Shown piece after piece: positions 26,437-36,142 of a stretch of DNA of 64,000 bases. This DNA is from Methanolobus sp. (GTDB taxonomy: Archaea; Halobacteriota; Methanosarcinia; Methanosarcinales; Methanosarcinaceae). The number at the start of each line of letters is the position of its first letter. Positions within the stretch are counted from its first letter, which is position 1. The notes under the pieces were generated by a model that was given only the letters and a program-made list of their open reading frames with translations, made no database searches and was not told where the DNA came from. The position numbers were made by a program, and so were the translations under genes. The stretch lies in the NCBI GenBank assembly GCA_029762595.1, contig JARVGJ010000010.1:1-64000 (forward strand). The letters are read 5' to 3'.

Positions 26437-27171
26437 TCATCTCTCTTTAAAATAATCTGAGAGGTAATTAAAAACACTACCAAGCTCTTTATACTTCAAG
26501 TATGCATATTTGTCCAGAGGTGTTGGCATATTGTTAACGATGACCAGCTTGCCACCGGATCTTAAAGAATAAAGGGGAAGACTTGCTGCAGGTTGTACCA
26601 CAAGGGATGAACCAATAACAATTAACAGATCGGCCTGTGAACTTGCTTCCACAGCTTTTGTGAATTCATTCTGATCTAGCATCTCCCCGAAAAACACGAT
26701 ATCGGGCTTGATCAGACCCCCACACTCAGTACATAATGGAACAGGAACATTTTTTAGCATCTCACAAATATGTTCAAAGGAATAATTACGTTTGCACAAA
26801 AGACATCGATGATTTGCAGGTGAGCCATGGACCTCAATAACATTGCCAGAACCTGCCCGCTGATGGAGCAGATCAATGTTCTGGGTAATGACAGCCTTGA
26901 TATAACCCTTTTTTTCAAGAACTGATAATGTATGATGAATCAGATTGGGCACTTTTGTATCCAGATCATATATCAGTTCCTTTGCATGTGTATAAAAGTA
27001 GGATGGATCCTTGTGGAAGTAATCGATATCAAAAATCCTGTCGGGATCATATTTTGTGTATAGACCGTTACTGCCACGGAAATCAGGTATGCCGGAAAAA
27101 GTCGAGATGCCGGCTCCGCTCAGGAATACACAATAAGAGGATTTCTCTATCAGATCGGCCAGTCTTTGCAC
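26437..27171 (-). CDS. Sir2-family NAD-dependent protein deacylase
   Basis: 244 residues. GAGISTFSGIPDFRG (residues 19-33) and TQNIDLLHQ bind NAD; His115 (VIEVHG) is the catalytic base; Cys123, Cys126, Cys147 and Cys150 form the zinc site. Expected to deacetylate lysines of proteins such as Alba or acetyl-CoA synthetase. The start is GTG with no obvious ribosome site; there is no nearby in-frame ATG. Confidence 0.93.
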   Translation of the reverse strand: MQRLADLIEKSSYCVFLSGAGISTFSGIPDFRGSNGLYTKYDPDRIFDIDYFHKDPSYFYTHAKELIYDLDTKVPNLIHHTLSVLEKKGYIKAVITQNIDLLHQRAGSGNVIEVHGSPANHRCLLCKRNYSFEHICEMLKNVPVPLCTECGGLIKPDIVFFGEMLDQNEFTKAVEASSQADLLIVIGSSLVVQPAASLPLYSLRSGGKLVIVNNMPTPLDKYAYLKYKELGSVFNYLSDYFKER

Positions 27172-27415
27172 ATCTATATGTTAGATTCCAGGGTTATATT
27201 GTTTTTCTCCAGTATCAAGTTATGAGAAAAAATACATGTATCTTTAATGTCTTTTATGCAGATATCATCCATAATATGAGAAATAAAGATCATCATTAAT
27301 AGATCATGATAAAAAAATAGATATATATGTAATTATTTCCAGATTGAATGCTATACCTGCCTTAATGTCTGGGTGAAGTAGTGCCTGGATCCAATAATTT
27401 TGAACATGTGGTAAA

Positions 27416-30208
27416 ATGGATAAGAAAATGCTAATCAAGTTATTTTCCGTATATCTCTTGTTATTGATAATCATTTTCATAATCTTGTTACACACATATA
27501 TACTGGAAGGCGAACAACAAGTTTTATGGCTGATCATTCTTGCATTAGCTATCGTTTCCATGATAGCCTATAACCTGAGAGTTACAGGTTTGAAGAAGGA
27601 TCTTGAAGCCGAGATAAAAAAGAACATGGGAAACCATGAAACCCTTAAGATAAAATATGAGATAGAGAACACATTGTCACAAATATCATCTCTCCTTGCA
27701 TTTTCAGATGATCCGGACGAGAAGATAGAAGAGTCACTTGCATTGCTTGGACGATTATTTAATGCTGACAGAGCCTATGTATTCAAATTACGTGATCACG
27801 GAAAAATCATGGACAATACCCATGAATGGTGTGCTGAAGGGGTCAGACCACAAAAGGATAATTTACAATCGATTCCAAGCTCTGAGTATGCCTGGTGGAT
27901 GAAAAAGACATATAATGACGAAATGATCCGCATCAGGTATCTGGATGAACTTCCACCTGAGGCAGAGGCTGAAAAAGAATTACTTGAAAAACAGGAAATT
28001 GAATCACTCATTGTTCTTCCCTTTAAGATAGAAGGTGAACCTGCAGGATTTATCGGGTTTGACAATGTCGAAGAAACAAGAGACTGGAACCTGGACGATA
28101 TTAAGGTGTTAAAAACTTTCGCTAACATACTTGGTATGGCCTTTAGAAAAAAAGCAATATCAAAGGAGCTGGAACTGGAAAAAGAACAATTATTGTCTGT
28201 TTTTGACAGTATAGATGAGCCCATCTGCGTATCTGACATCTGTACCCACGAAATTCTTTATGTCAATAAATACCTGAACACAAAGTTCAATGAAAACGTG
28301 ATCGGCAAAAACTGTTATAAGATTATATATGGATTTGATGAGCCCTGTGTTTTTTGTACAGACGTGACGCTTGTTAATGATCACAGCAAGGTTCAAAAAT
28401 GTGAATATCACAATCCTCTTACATCTCGTGATTATATTATCTCTGCCAGGTCAATCAAATGGACAAATGGCTGTGATGCACGTCTTGAAATTGCCCACGA
28501 TATCACAGAAATAAGGGCCACAGAAAGAGCCCTCAGGGAAAAAGAAGAAAATTTCAAGAAGCTTATCGATAATTCGCCTTTGCCCATCGGTATAATGAAT
28601 TCAAATAGTCATTTTGAATACTGGAATAAAAAATTCACTGAAATGTTTGGGTATACTTCACAAGATATGCCAACGATCAAAGAATGGTGGGAACTATTCT
28701 ATCCCGACAGCCAGCACAGGAAAGAGGCCTTTGATGAATGGGTACACTTTTTAGAACATAAAGATACGGGATTTAGCGAACGGACCGTTATATGCAAAGA
28801 TGGAACAGAAAAGCAGATAGCATTCTACTTCACAAGAACAAATAATAGCATTGTTTTTATCCTGAATGACCTGACAGTTCTTAAAAGGACAGAAGAAGCA
28901 CTCAAAGTTGATGAATCATGTCTTGAGAGCCTGTATGAACTAAGCCAGATGAATATTCTTTCAACTGAACAGATAAAATCCTTCGCACTGGAAGAAGGGA
29001 TGGAACTGACAAAAAGTGACATTGCTATTCTTGTATTTTTCAATGAGCGAGAACAGAGGTTCATTGCAGACACATATCCTTCAGACCTCTTTGCACGAAA
29101 CAAGATCAATGAAGAGATATTTATATCCTTACTCGAAAGTTCGGATATGTGGCTGAGGTTACGGGAAAGTAGAAAACCTGTGTTCTTCGATGAGGCACAA
29201 AATACGGATCAATCACCTGGGTTTGCATTATTCAGAAAGCTCTCCGTTGATTCATTCCTTGCTGTGCCAATCCTGAGCGAAAATAAGACAGCGGGATTTG
29301 TGATTGTTGCGAATAAGGATGGTGAATACAGCTTTTCTGATGCCAGGCAACTTAGTCTCATTGTACAGATGATGGGAAGAATAATATTGCTGAAACGCTG
29401 GGGAGATGAGCTCAGGAAGTATAACCGGGAACTAATGGATATAAACAAAGAACTTAGCAGAGCAAACGAAGAGCTGCATTCTCTTGATGAGCTGAAGAAC
29501 AACTTCCTCTCAACCATAAACCATGAACTGAGAACACCACTCATTTCTATCATGGGGTTCAGCGAGCTGGTCGGGGACGAAATACTGGGCCCTCTGAGTA
29601 AGGAGCAGAAAAAAGCTATGGACGTGGTCAACCGTAATGCAGGACAATTGAAACGCCTGATAGACTCATTATTGTTTATGAGCTCTCTGGAAGCGAGGGA
29701 ATACCGATATGATCTTGCCCGTCTTAAACTGGAACCTATAATCGAGAAGGCATTATCACTAATAGAGATGGAAAACACAGATAAAAAACTTATCTTAAGT
29801 AATGTCCTGTCCGATGACATGAACTTTGTAAATGGTGATCCTAATTACCTTAGTGAGATGTTCATCCACCTTATAGATAATGCATTCAAGTTCACACAAT
29901 CTGGTGGAAGGGTCTGTATTTACGGTTACAATGAAGAAGATATGATCCACATCATTGTAGAAGATACAGGAATAGGGATTCCGGAACCAAAGATAATGAG
30001 GACATTTGATAGTTTCCACCAGCTTGACGGTTCCCTGTCACGCAAATACGGAGGAGCAGGTATTGGCCTGAATATCTGTAAAAGGATTGCTGAAGACCAT
30101 GGAGGAAAACTCTGGATAGAGAGTGAGGAAGGAGTGGGAACAAAAGTGCACATCACACTTCCTGCAATACAAGAACATACAGACCCTAGTCTTTCAGGAT
30201 CATCATAG
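27416..30208 (+). CDS. Membrane PAS/GAF sensor histidine kinase
   Basis: 930 residues. Two hydrophobic helices at the N terminus (about 5-25 and 33-50) give membrane attachment with little outside. Then GAF (80-245), PAS (255-372, containing a NCYKI...EPCVFC cysteine pattern that may bind a redox cofactor), PAS (378-498), GAF (505-665), a coiled linker, HisKA with His703 (STINHELRTP) and HATPase (DTGIGIPEP, GGAGIGLNICKR). No receiver domain is present and no response regulator lies adjacent, as is common in methanogens. The last 23 bases overlap the 3' end of the convergent hydantoinase-like gene. Confidence 0.93.
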   Translation: MDKKMLIKLFSVYLLLLIIIFIILLHTYILEGEQQVLWLIILALAIVSMIAYNLRVTGLKKDLEAEIKKNMGNHETLKIKYEIENTLSQISSLLAFSDDPDEKIEESLALLGRLFNADRAYVFKLRDHGKIMDNTHEWCAEGVRPQKDNLQSIPSSEYAWWMKKTYNDEMIRIRYLDELPPEAEAEKELLEKQEIESLIVLPFKIEGEPAGFIGFDNVEETRDWNLDDIKVLKTFANILGMAFRKKAISKELELEKEQLLSVFDSIDEPICVSDICTHEILYVNKYLNTKFNENVIGKNCYKIIYGFDEPCVFCTDVTLVNDHSKVQKCEYHNPLTSRDYIISARSIKWTNGCDARLEIAHDITEIRATERALREKEENFKKLIDNSPLPIGIMNSNSHFEYWNKKFTEMFGYTSQDMPTIKEWWELFYPDSQHRKEAFDEWVHFLEHKDTGFSERTVICKDGTEKQIAFYFTRTNNSIVFILNDLTVLKRTEEALKVDESCLESLYELSQMNILSTEQIKSFALEEGMELTKSDIAILVFFNEREQRFIADTYPSDLFARNKINEEIFISLLESSDMWLRLRESRKPVFFDEAQNTDQSPGFALFRKLSVDSFLAVPILSENKTAGFVIVANKDGEYSFSDARQLSLIVQMMGRIILLKRWGDELRKYNRELMDINKELSRANEELHSLDELKNNFLSTINHELRTPLISIMGFSELVGDEILGPLSKEQKKAMDVVNRNAGQLKRLIDSLLFMSSLEAREYRYDLARLKLEPIIEKALSLIEMENTDKKLILSNVLSDDMNFVNGDPNYLSEMFIHLIDNAFKFTQSGGRVCIYGYNEEDMIHIIVEDTGIGIPEPKIMRTFDSFHQLDGSLSRKYGGAGIGLNICKRIAEDHGGKLWIESEEGVGTKVHITLPAIQEHTDPSLSGSS

Positions 30209-32120
30209 GGTTACCTATGCCAACGACTATCACCCGTGTTTCCAGGGGAGGATGGGACCAGTTGCCCGGAGACATGGTCTTTTTGGACACGCTGATCCTT
30301 GTATCCTCTTTCAGTATACCGCAGCGCATCTCGTAATCAAGAACAAGCTCTTTTCCAAGTCTTGTTGCAAATTCAACTGCGTCACCATATCCTTTAAACC
30401 GTTCTCTTCCAATGGGGGAAAACACCAGGAAATCCTCATCCGGATTCTCGATTGAAGCGGGCATTATTGATATCTCTATCCTCTTGACCCCTTTTCCTGC
30501 AAGGGCTCCAACAGCGTTTCCTACATCTGCGAACTCCGGTACCAGCACATCTGCCTCGATAAGGGACCTGAGTTCACTGTCATATGCACTGGCAGGTCCT
30601 CCCAGCAATACAATCGGCAGCTCTACTTTAAACCTGGCCGGATACTTGTGGCTTAGAAGGTCTGATATGATCCCTTGCGGATGATGGGGGAGGATGTAAG
30701 ACATCAGGTCTGCTGCCATGTTCTTTGCTACAAGCTCCTTAACATGCGTGCAGAAATCATATTTTCCTTTGCCCGTATATCTTGAAAGGTTCATTGCCCC
30801 TATATCAGCTGCATTCACATCCCATTTTGTGTAAATGCCCAGCACGTGCAGCGCATCCGTTGGTGTAAAACCAACGCCCTGTATAAGTCTTTTCTTCTGC
30901 AGGGAATCCAGTACTTTTGTTGATGTGTTCCTATTCAATGCAGCAGATATTTCTGCAGAAGATACCGGTTCCTTACCTATGAAGGAAAGTACGCTCCTTT
31001 CCGTATCATCTATAACTGAGGACTCATAAGCTGTCCTGACAAAGAACTTTGTTGGCTGGATGTTCTCATCCATAAGACCCCTGGAAACAACTCTGCTTCT
31101 TTTCAGTGTGTTTAAGAAATCAGGATATATCTTTGATGCAACACAAAGGGGGATTACCCGTCTTGGACCAATCCTCACACGGTCCTCGCTTATCCAGATA
31201 TGGCTGTCCCCCCCTGTTGCAGAGGTTTCCATCTTCATGGCCCTGACACGTGTCTTCCAGCCCCCTACCACTGCACCTGAAGAGCTAATTTCAGGAACAC
31301 CACTGCTCAGCATGGAGACATCAGTGCTGGTCCCGCCGATATCTATCACAGCGCAGGTTTCCATCTTTGCCAGATAGGAGGCTCCAAGGAGGCTGGCAGC
31401 AGGTCCTGAAAAAATCGTTTCGATGGGACGCTCCAGAGCATCTTCGATGTTGTAGACAGAACCATCGCATTTCAGCATCAGAAGACGTGCATCTATTCCC
31501 CTTGAGCTTATGTCCTTTACGACAGAATTAACAAACTGGTATGTGATGGGAATCAGCTGCGCATTAAGGACAGCTGTTACTGCCCTTTCATAAGCACCAA
31601 GCTCCTGGGACAGTTCATGTCCGCACACTACTGGCATTGCGGTCATTTCCTTTATAAGGTCCTTCACCTTTAATTCATGCTCCGGATTTCGAACTCCGAA
31701 ATATGCCGAAACCGCATATGCTGAAACCTTGTTCCTTGTCCCGTTAATAAAATCCTCAACAGAAGAAAGATCAAGTTCAAAGGCCTCATCACCCCGTGTG
31801 TTATGGCCACCTGCAACGTATAAGGTGTACTGTGAAGGAAAATCAGTCTGTGCAGGTTGCTCTCCAACGATAATAAGAGCAACATCCGTCCCTGTACCCT
31901 CAAGCAGTGAATTGGTTGAAAGTGTTGTTGATACAGATACGAGATTCACATTTTTAAGAAGGTCCTGATCAAGCGAATCAAGTACATTCTTTATACCTTC
32001 CTGTAGATCAGGATATGTCGTGAACGTCTTTTTTGAATCCACGACTATCCCATCTGACCCCCTTATTAATACTGCATCTGTATAGGTACCACCTGCATCA
32101 ATACCAAGACCATAGTGCAC
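30186..32120 (-). CDS. Hydantoinase/oxoprolinase-like ASKHA ATPase
   Basis: About 644 residues. The N-terminal hydantoinase A domain opens with GLGIDAGGTYTDAVL (phosphate-1 loop), followed by VSVSTTLSTN and CAVIDIGGTSTDVSML (phosphate-2). A winged-helix-like segment (EPVSSAEISAALNRNTS) lies near residue 400 and a VLLGGPAS adenosine motif near 535. It is a member of the acetate/sugar kinase-Hsp70-actin fold; no hydantoinase B partner is present. The substrate is unknown. The GTG at 32120 with GGTGAT before it is chosen over an upstream ATG at 32189. Confidence 0.85.
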   Translation of the reverse strand: MHYGLGIDAGGTYTDAVLIRGSDGIVVDSKKTFTTYPDLQEGIKNVLDSLDQDLLKNVNLVSVSTTLSTNSLLEGTGTDVALIIVGEQPAQTDFPSQYTLYVAGGHNTRGDEAFELDLSSVEDFINGTRNKVSAYAVSAYFGVRNPEHELKVKDLIKEMTAMPVVCGHELSQELGAYERAVTAVLNAQLIPITYQFVNSVVKDISSRGIDARLLMLKCDGSVYNIEDALERPIETIFSGPAASLLGASYLAKMETCAVIDIGGTSTDVSMLSSGVPEISSSGAVVGGWKTRVRAMKMETSATGGDSHIWISEDRVRIGPRRVIPLCVASKIYPDFLNTLKRSRVVSRGLMDENIQPTKFFVRTAYESSVIDDTERSVLSFIGKEPVSSAEISAALNRNTSTKVLDSLQKKRLIQGVGFTPTDALHVLGIYTKWDVNAADIGAMNLSRYTGKGKYDFCTHVKELVAKNMAADLMSYILPHHPQGIISDLLSHKYPARFKVELPIVLLGGPASAYDSELRSLIEADVLVPEFADVGNAVGALAGKGVKRIEISIMPASIENPDEDFLVFSPIGRERFKGYGDAVEFATRLGKELVLDYEMRCGILKEDTRISVSKKTMSPGNWSHPPLETRVIVVGIGNPMMILKD

Positions 32121-32213
32121 CGTATCACCTTGTTTAAAGATTAAAATTACTTTTAATACAATGCCTGATGTATATATAAACGTAATCATTTCAATTTTTT
32201 TTAAAACACCTGC

Positions 32214-32264
32214 TATTTCACAGAATGGGAAATAAGAGTCATTGATTTCATGTTCTGTGAAATA
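32214..32264. promoter_or_regulatory. 12-bp perfect inverted repeat in a divergent promoter
   Basis: tatttcacagaa at 32214-32225 and its exact complement ttctgtgaaata at 32253-32264, separated by 27 bases. It lies between the divergent starts of the hydantoinase-like gene (32120) and the small membrane protein (32317). It fits a dimeric regulator's operator or an RNA hairpin in the leader of the plus-strand gene. Confidence 0.5.
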
Positions 32265-32316
32265 AATCCATAAGGTATTAATATCATAAACTCTTTAGTA
32301 AAGTAAAGAGGATATT

Positions 32317-32580
32317 ATGCTTACAAGCACAATAGTAACCACAACAACCAGTACGATATCTTCAACTGCGGCAGGAATATCAATGACAACAGCTCCAGGA
32401 CTGCCGGAATACGGTGTACTGGCAGTAGTTGCATTGATTTTGTTGCTTTCGGCAAAGGAGATACTTTCTGCTTCCCAGAAGTGGAACAAATCCCTGGATT
32501 GTTCTTTGAACATGACAATATTGCCGTTGTTGGTGTCGTTTGTAGCAATAGTGATCTTCAAGATATCGGAAATAATCTGA
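32317..32580 (+). CDS. Small two-helix membrane protein
   Basis: 87 residues. A Thr/Ser-rich N-terminal 30 residues is followed by two transmembrane helices (YGVLAVVALILLLSAKEIL and MTILPLLVSFVAIVIFKI). This layout recurs as a small hypothetical family in Methanosarcinaceae (from memory). The Thr-rich end may be outside the cell. GAGGAT lies before the ATG. Function unknown. Confidence 0.72.
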   Translation: MLTSTIVTTTTSTISSTAAGISMTTAPGLPEYGVLAVVALILLLSAKEILSASQKWNKSLDCSLNMTILPLLVSFVAIVIFKISEII

Positions 32581-32606
32581 TATCTTTTTATTTTTAATTT
32601 TGTTAG

Positions 32607-32645
32607 TATTATCAGTTTTAGTATTGTTGGTATTATCAGTTTTAG
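32607..32645. repeat. Two 15-bp direct repeats, 24-bp period
   Basis: tattatcagttttag at 32607-32621 and 32631-32645, in the T-rich gap between the small membrane gene and the convergent surface-protein gene. They probably arose by local duplication; the T-rich context may act as terminator. Confidence 0.45.
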
Positions 32646-32726
32646 CATAATCAGGTCATTCCTTTTAAAAACAACAGGTGATGCAGGATTCATCAAGATC
32701 TATATTCCAATCCTGCAGTATTTGCC

Positions 32727-33680
32727 TTATTTATATCTGTTCTTACGGTATCCTGCAGCTATTGCCAACATGCAGAGAACTCCAAGGACCAAACCCATTT
32801 GACCAATATCCGGCAGCTTTTCCCGTATACCAGCAGACTCTGATTCAAGCTCATAACCTTCCACATATGCCGGATCGACAGTGTTCTCGGGAGAATCCCG
32901 ATTACCATTTGGTGGGGATCGGGCATTTTCCTGCTCATCAACGTCGCCTGTTTCACCGGCATCGTCAAGTGTATCTGCAGGAACGATATTCAAATCCGTT
33001 CCTGTTTTACTACTGCTTTTTGTACCTGAAGGAGCAGATGGGGATGATGGGGCATCTGTTTTACCTATGGATAATTGTCGGACCTCTCCACCTATATTGA
33101 TATTGAATGTTCCATCAGGTATGTTATTGGTATCATAAGTGTATTCGAAATTGCCTTGCTGGTCAGCAACAATGGTAGCTTTGGCACCAAAAGAGAATAG
33201 CACCTGATCAGCGGATGAACTGCCGCTTAATTTGATATCATAAGTCCCGCTCTTTATCTTCCCGGTGCCAAATGTGGCAACATTATCATTTATACTGATA
33301 TACCGGGAAGGAACAGGTAAAGGAATTCCCAGTAGCTTAACACTGATATCAAGGTTATCAACTCCCTCTGCCCTCAGGCTGAAAGAATCTGAACCCACTG
33401 GTATTGTGACTTTTCCTATATTGTACTCAAAAGTATTGCCAGAAACATCCAGAGAGTTTCCAAATGAAACGGAAGCTTTTATCTCTTCATTGGGAGATGC
33501 TTTTCCTGTTATTGTCACAGTGTCCCCTGGAGAAGGATCCTGCGGAGAGATAGTGATCTCAGTCACCTCTGCAAAGGCCGGGGAAGACATAAACAGAAGT
33601 ACCAGTAAGCAAAAGGATATCACCGGTATTTTAGCAGGGAATTTACAAAGATAAGAAGGAACTGTTTTTTTTCTGACCAA
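32727..33680 (-). CDS. Exported, C-terminally anchored Ig-like surface protein
   Basis: About 317 residues. A secretory signal (IPVISFCLLVLLFMSSPAFA) is followed by repeated beta-sandwich segments (ITISPQDPSPGDTVTITGKA is typical of Ig/filamin-like folds), a Ser/Pro/Asp-rich stalk (about 215-280) and a C-terminal helix with basic tail (GLVLGVLCMLAIAAGYRKN). It is probably displayed on the cell surface. The frame reaches an ATG at 33764, but that would put 40 extra residues before the signal peptide. TTG at 33680 has GGAGATG six bases upstream and is preferred. Function unknown. Confidence 0.75.
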   Translation of the reverse strand: MVRKKTVPSYLCKFPAKIPVISFCLLVLLFMSSPAFAEVTEITISPQDPSPGDTVTITGKASPNEEIKASVSFGNSLDVSGNTFEYNIGKVTIPVGSDSFSLRAEGVDNLDISVKLLGIPLPVPSRYISINDNVATFGTGKIKSGTYDIKLSGSSSADQVLFSFGAKATIVADQQGNFEYTYDTNNIPDGTFNINIGGEVRQLSIGKTDAPSSPSAPSGTKSSSKTGTDLNIVPADTLDDAGETGDVDEQENARSPPNGNRDSPENTVDPAYVEGYELESESAGIREKLPDIGQMGLVLGVLCMLAIAAGYRKNRYK

Positions 33681-33846
33681 GAGTTCATCTCCGAAATTGA
33701 GCTTTTTAAAAGCCGAATTTGACTGGACATCATATGTCAATACCTGGATATAGTGTTTATGCATTTATTTAATAATTACTGTAAATTATTTTAATATTAT
33801 ACATATCTATGAATAGTTAGAAAATAGGAAAAACATCCATTGACCC

Positions 33847-34668
33847 TCATGACATTAAAGGCATGAAGCCAAAAAGGAATATATTTACAAGACCATGGGT
33901 AAGGGTCACCAATGGAAGACTGTTAGTTTTAATGAACATATAACCGAGCACAAGACCTGCAAAGGCGGTAAAAAATATCTCGTTTATCGCCCCATATCCC
34001 GAGTGCATCACCCCAAAGAGCAGACTGGCCAGCAACAGGCCTCTTAAGGGACCAAATGAATCTGAAAGTCTTGTCTGGAGCATAGACCTGAAAATAAGTT
34101 CTTCCACAAGACCCACAAAGAATATCATGACAATGGACAACTTCAAAATGCTTACAAAAGAGAGGTCTGGAATAAGATTTGAGGCATCGATTGTGAAATA
34201 CTCACCCAGTGCAATAAAAAAACCAACAATAAAAGCAAGAGGTATATATGTGAGCATACCCCTGAAATGTATTCCCAGTGTTTCTTTAGACATACCCTGG
34301 TGACGTATTATCAACCATACAGGCAATAGGAGCGGAGCATATACAAATACAAAAATATACAGTGTCATCTCTGAGAAAACCGGCATTGAAATATTCAAAA
34401 GTCTGAGCAATGGAAGCAGGGATATCACCTGCAATGACCGGGACACATGATTTCCATTTACCCATACAGATGAGATGGACAGGACAAAGAGCGTAATAAC
34501 ATGAATGATTACACCGGTCCTGATATTGCCCGAATATAATAGAAGCTCTGCAATCACTACCATAAGCAGTGCTATAGAGATCATACTCTTGCCAGTAAGT
34601 CCGGTAGTCACAGAACTGACAATGCTTTTCAAAGACGCGGCATTAATGATCGATCGTTCCTCTTTCAT
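33847..34668 (-). CDS. CPBP-family intramembrane metalloprotease
   Basis: 273 residues, about eight transmembrane helices. Catalytic boxes of the CAAX/bacteriocin-processing (ABI) family: EE at 189-190 with Arg194 (VEELIFRSML), His222 (FGVMHSG) and His258 (THGLVN). Expected to cleave within or near the membrane; substrate unknown. It overlaps the upstream DUF1616 gene by four bases (ATGA), so the two are co-translated. Confidence 0.9.
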   Translation of the reverse strand: MKEERSIINAASLKSIVSSVTTGLTGKSMISIALLMVVIAELLLYSGNIRTGVIIHVITLFVLSISSVWVNGNHVSRSLQVISLLPLLRLLNISMPVFSEMTLYIFVFVYAPLLLPVWLIIRHQGMSKETLGIHFRGMLTYIPLAFIVGFFIALGEYFTIDASNLIPDLSFVSILKLSIVMIFFVGLVEELIFRSMLQTRLSDSFGPLRGLLLASLLFGVMHSGYGAINEIFFTAFAGLVLGYMFIKTNSLPLVTLTHGLVNIFLFGFMPLMS

Positions 34669-35552
34669 GATCCATCCTCACGTACACTTATCCATAGGTG
34701 CAAGTCCCTGTAAGGCTCTGTCATATTGTCATCCCTGTACAGAAGGTACTGCAGTTTCATATCGGTACCCTTGACAGACGGTAAGAAAGAGACGGGTTTT
34801 TCCCAGCTTACATTGTGAGCCAGAGCTATATGCTGCAAACTTTGCGGACTCTCGATTATTTCATCATCAAGCTTTATGACCACAGAATAGTTCACAACGG
34901 AATATTCATGGTTGACTATACCTATGATCACATCAACACTCTCGCCCATTACAAGTTGTGTCCTGTAGTTATCTGCCATCCGCTCAGGACCGAGTATATA
35001 GAACTCAGTGAACTTCTCACCCTGTTTTGGAGTGGCAACCACATATATTAAGGTCATAACCGATGCAATTATAGAAATTACAAGTATTATCGTAAGGATA
35101 CGATCGAGCCTTGAACCTGGCTTTTCCGTTATCCCTGCACTGAAAGACTCGTACATCTCCCTGAAAGGGACCGAAAAAGCATCTTCCCCCAGAGCTTCCC
35201 GGCGATAGACTGCCACAAAAGACATAATGATTATGAAATTGGTCAGGAACACAAGTATCGGTACAAGTCTGATACCCCATGAAGTATAATTTAACCCAAG
35301 ACCTATCAATGGAACCACTGCTATACTCAGGCCAAAACTCAGGGCGATACGTTCGATACCATCAAGGTCATCCTTCCCGGGAAAGAGGGCTGCTATAAGG
35401 GCATACCCCGGCAGGAACAGAACCATTGGCAGGCCCAGTATGGTACGAATGGGACTATCACTCAGGAAAGGAACGAGTACGAAGAGGTCTGTGATCAGCA
35501 CAAGCGCTATTACCAGTTTGATGTCCGTAGGAATTTGTTTTTTATCGGGCAT
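34665..35552 (-). CDS. DUF1616 membrane protein
   Basis: 295 residues. Four hydrophobic helices in the first 115 residues, a cytoplasmic loop, a fifth helix (about 152-172), and an outside domain with FYILGPERMADNYRTQLVMG and a Y-S-V-V beta pattern, the signature of DUF1616. In archaea this domain is often found with surface-glycan or archaeosortase-linked genes. The CPBP protease is encoded in the same unit, and a surface protein lies beyond it. The biochemical function is unknown. Confidence 0.85.
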   Translation of the reverse strand: MPDKKQIPTDIKLVIALVLITDLFVLVPFLSDSPIRTILGLPMVLFLPGYALIAALFPGKDDLDGIERIALSFGLSIAVVPLIGLGLNYTSWGIRLVPILVFLTNFIIIMSFVAVYRREALGEDAFSVPFREMYESFSAGITEKPGSRLDRILTIILVISIIASVMTLIYVVATPKQGEKFTEFYILGPERMADNYRTQLVMGESVDVIIGIVNHEYSVVNYSVVIKLDDEIIESPQSLQHIALAHNVSWEKPVSFLPSVKGTDMKLQYLLYRDDNMTEPYRDLHLWISVREDGS

Positions 35553-35814
35553 TTTGTTCTCATCTAGGTACAGTGTATAATATATTTAATGTTTCTGAAA
35601 TGAAATCAGGATTTTAGAGGATATTCCATACTTCATAAAAAGATAGTGCTTAATAGTTCTATAATTGGAAGTATTGAACAGAGGTATAGGACATATCCTT
35701 ATATATCCCCTGAAAATCTACCATCTGAAAATTCTCTGACTTCGACAACTATTTATTCCATTACTTCTGACTAAAGGCTACTATTTCCATAAACTCAGAG
35801 GTAGTGATATTCAA

Positions 35815-35991
35815 ATGACAGCAATTGTTGATAAAAGTGTATGTACCGGTTGTGAACAGTGTATTGATTCCTGTCCGGTCGAAGCGATCTCTATGAATGA
35901 AAAAGATGTTGCCGTTGTTGACGCAGATGCCTGTGTTGACTGTGGTGACTGTATCGACGTCTGCCCTGTGGAAGCAATAACACTGGAATAA
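35815..35991 (+). CDS. 2[4Fe-4S] ferredoxin
   Basis: A 58-residue ferredoxin, bacterial/clostridial type. Two complete cluster motifs: CTGCEQCIDSCPVEAI (Cys10, 13, 16, 20) and CVDCGDCIDVCPVEAI (Cys40, 43, 46, 50). It is a low-potential soluble carrier; in methylotrophic methanogens ferredoxin links formylmethanofuran oxidation, CO dehydrogenase and Rnf/Hdr systems. The internal twofold repeat is evident. Agaggtagtgatattca precedes the ATG, giving a GAGGT site. It stands alone in a transcript of its own. Confidence 0.95.
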   Translation: MTAIVDKSVCTGCEQCIDSCPVEAISMNEKDVAVVDADACVDCGDCIDVCPVEAITLE

Positions 35992-36033
35992 CGTCATCAT
36001 CTTTTTTTATTTTTCCTGAAACCTATCAATTTT

Positions 36034-36132
36034 TCACTGATAATATCTTTTAATAATTCTGCAGGCATACTTGCTTTTTTCAGAAATGATACCTATGAGC
36101 GCACCTATCACCCAAATAAGTACACTTGGCAT
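36034..36132 (-). CDS. Possible 32-residue membrane peptide
   Basis: An open frame of 32 codons encodes a hydrophobic segment (VLIWVIGALIGIISEKS) followed by a basic tail. There is no ribosome site, and it could be chance in AT-rich DNA. Listed because no other gene occupies 36001-36242. Confidence 0.2.
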   Translation of the reverse strand: MPSVLIWVIGALIGIISEKSKYACRIIKRYYQ

Positions 36133-36142
36133 TTTAAATTTT

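Noticed and set aside
32295-32696. 133-codon minus-strand frame opposite the small membrane protein
   Set aside because: It is a shadow of the T-rich direct repeats and of the plus-strand gene, with Ile/Leu/Lys repeats and no ribosome site.
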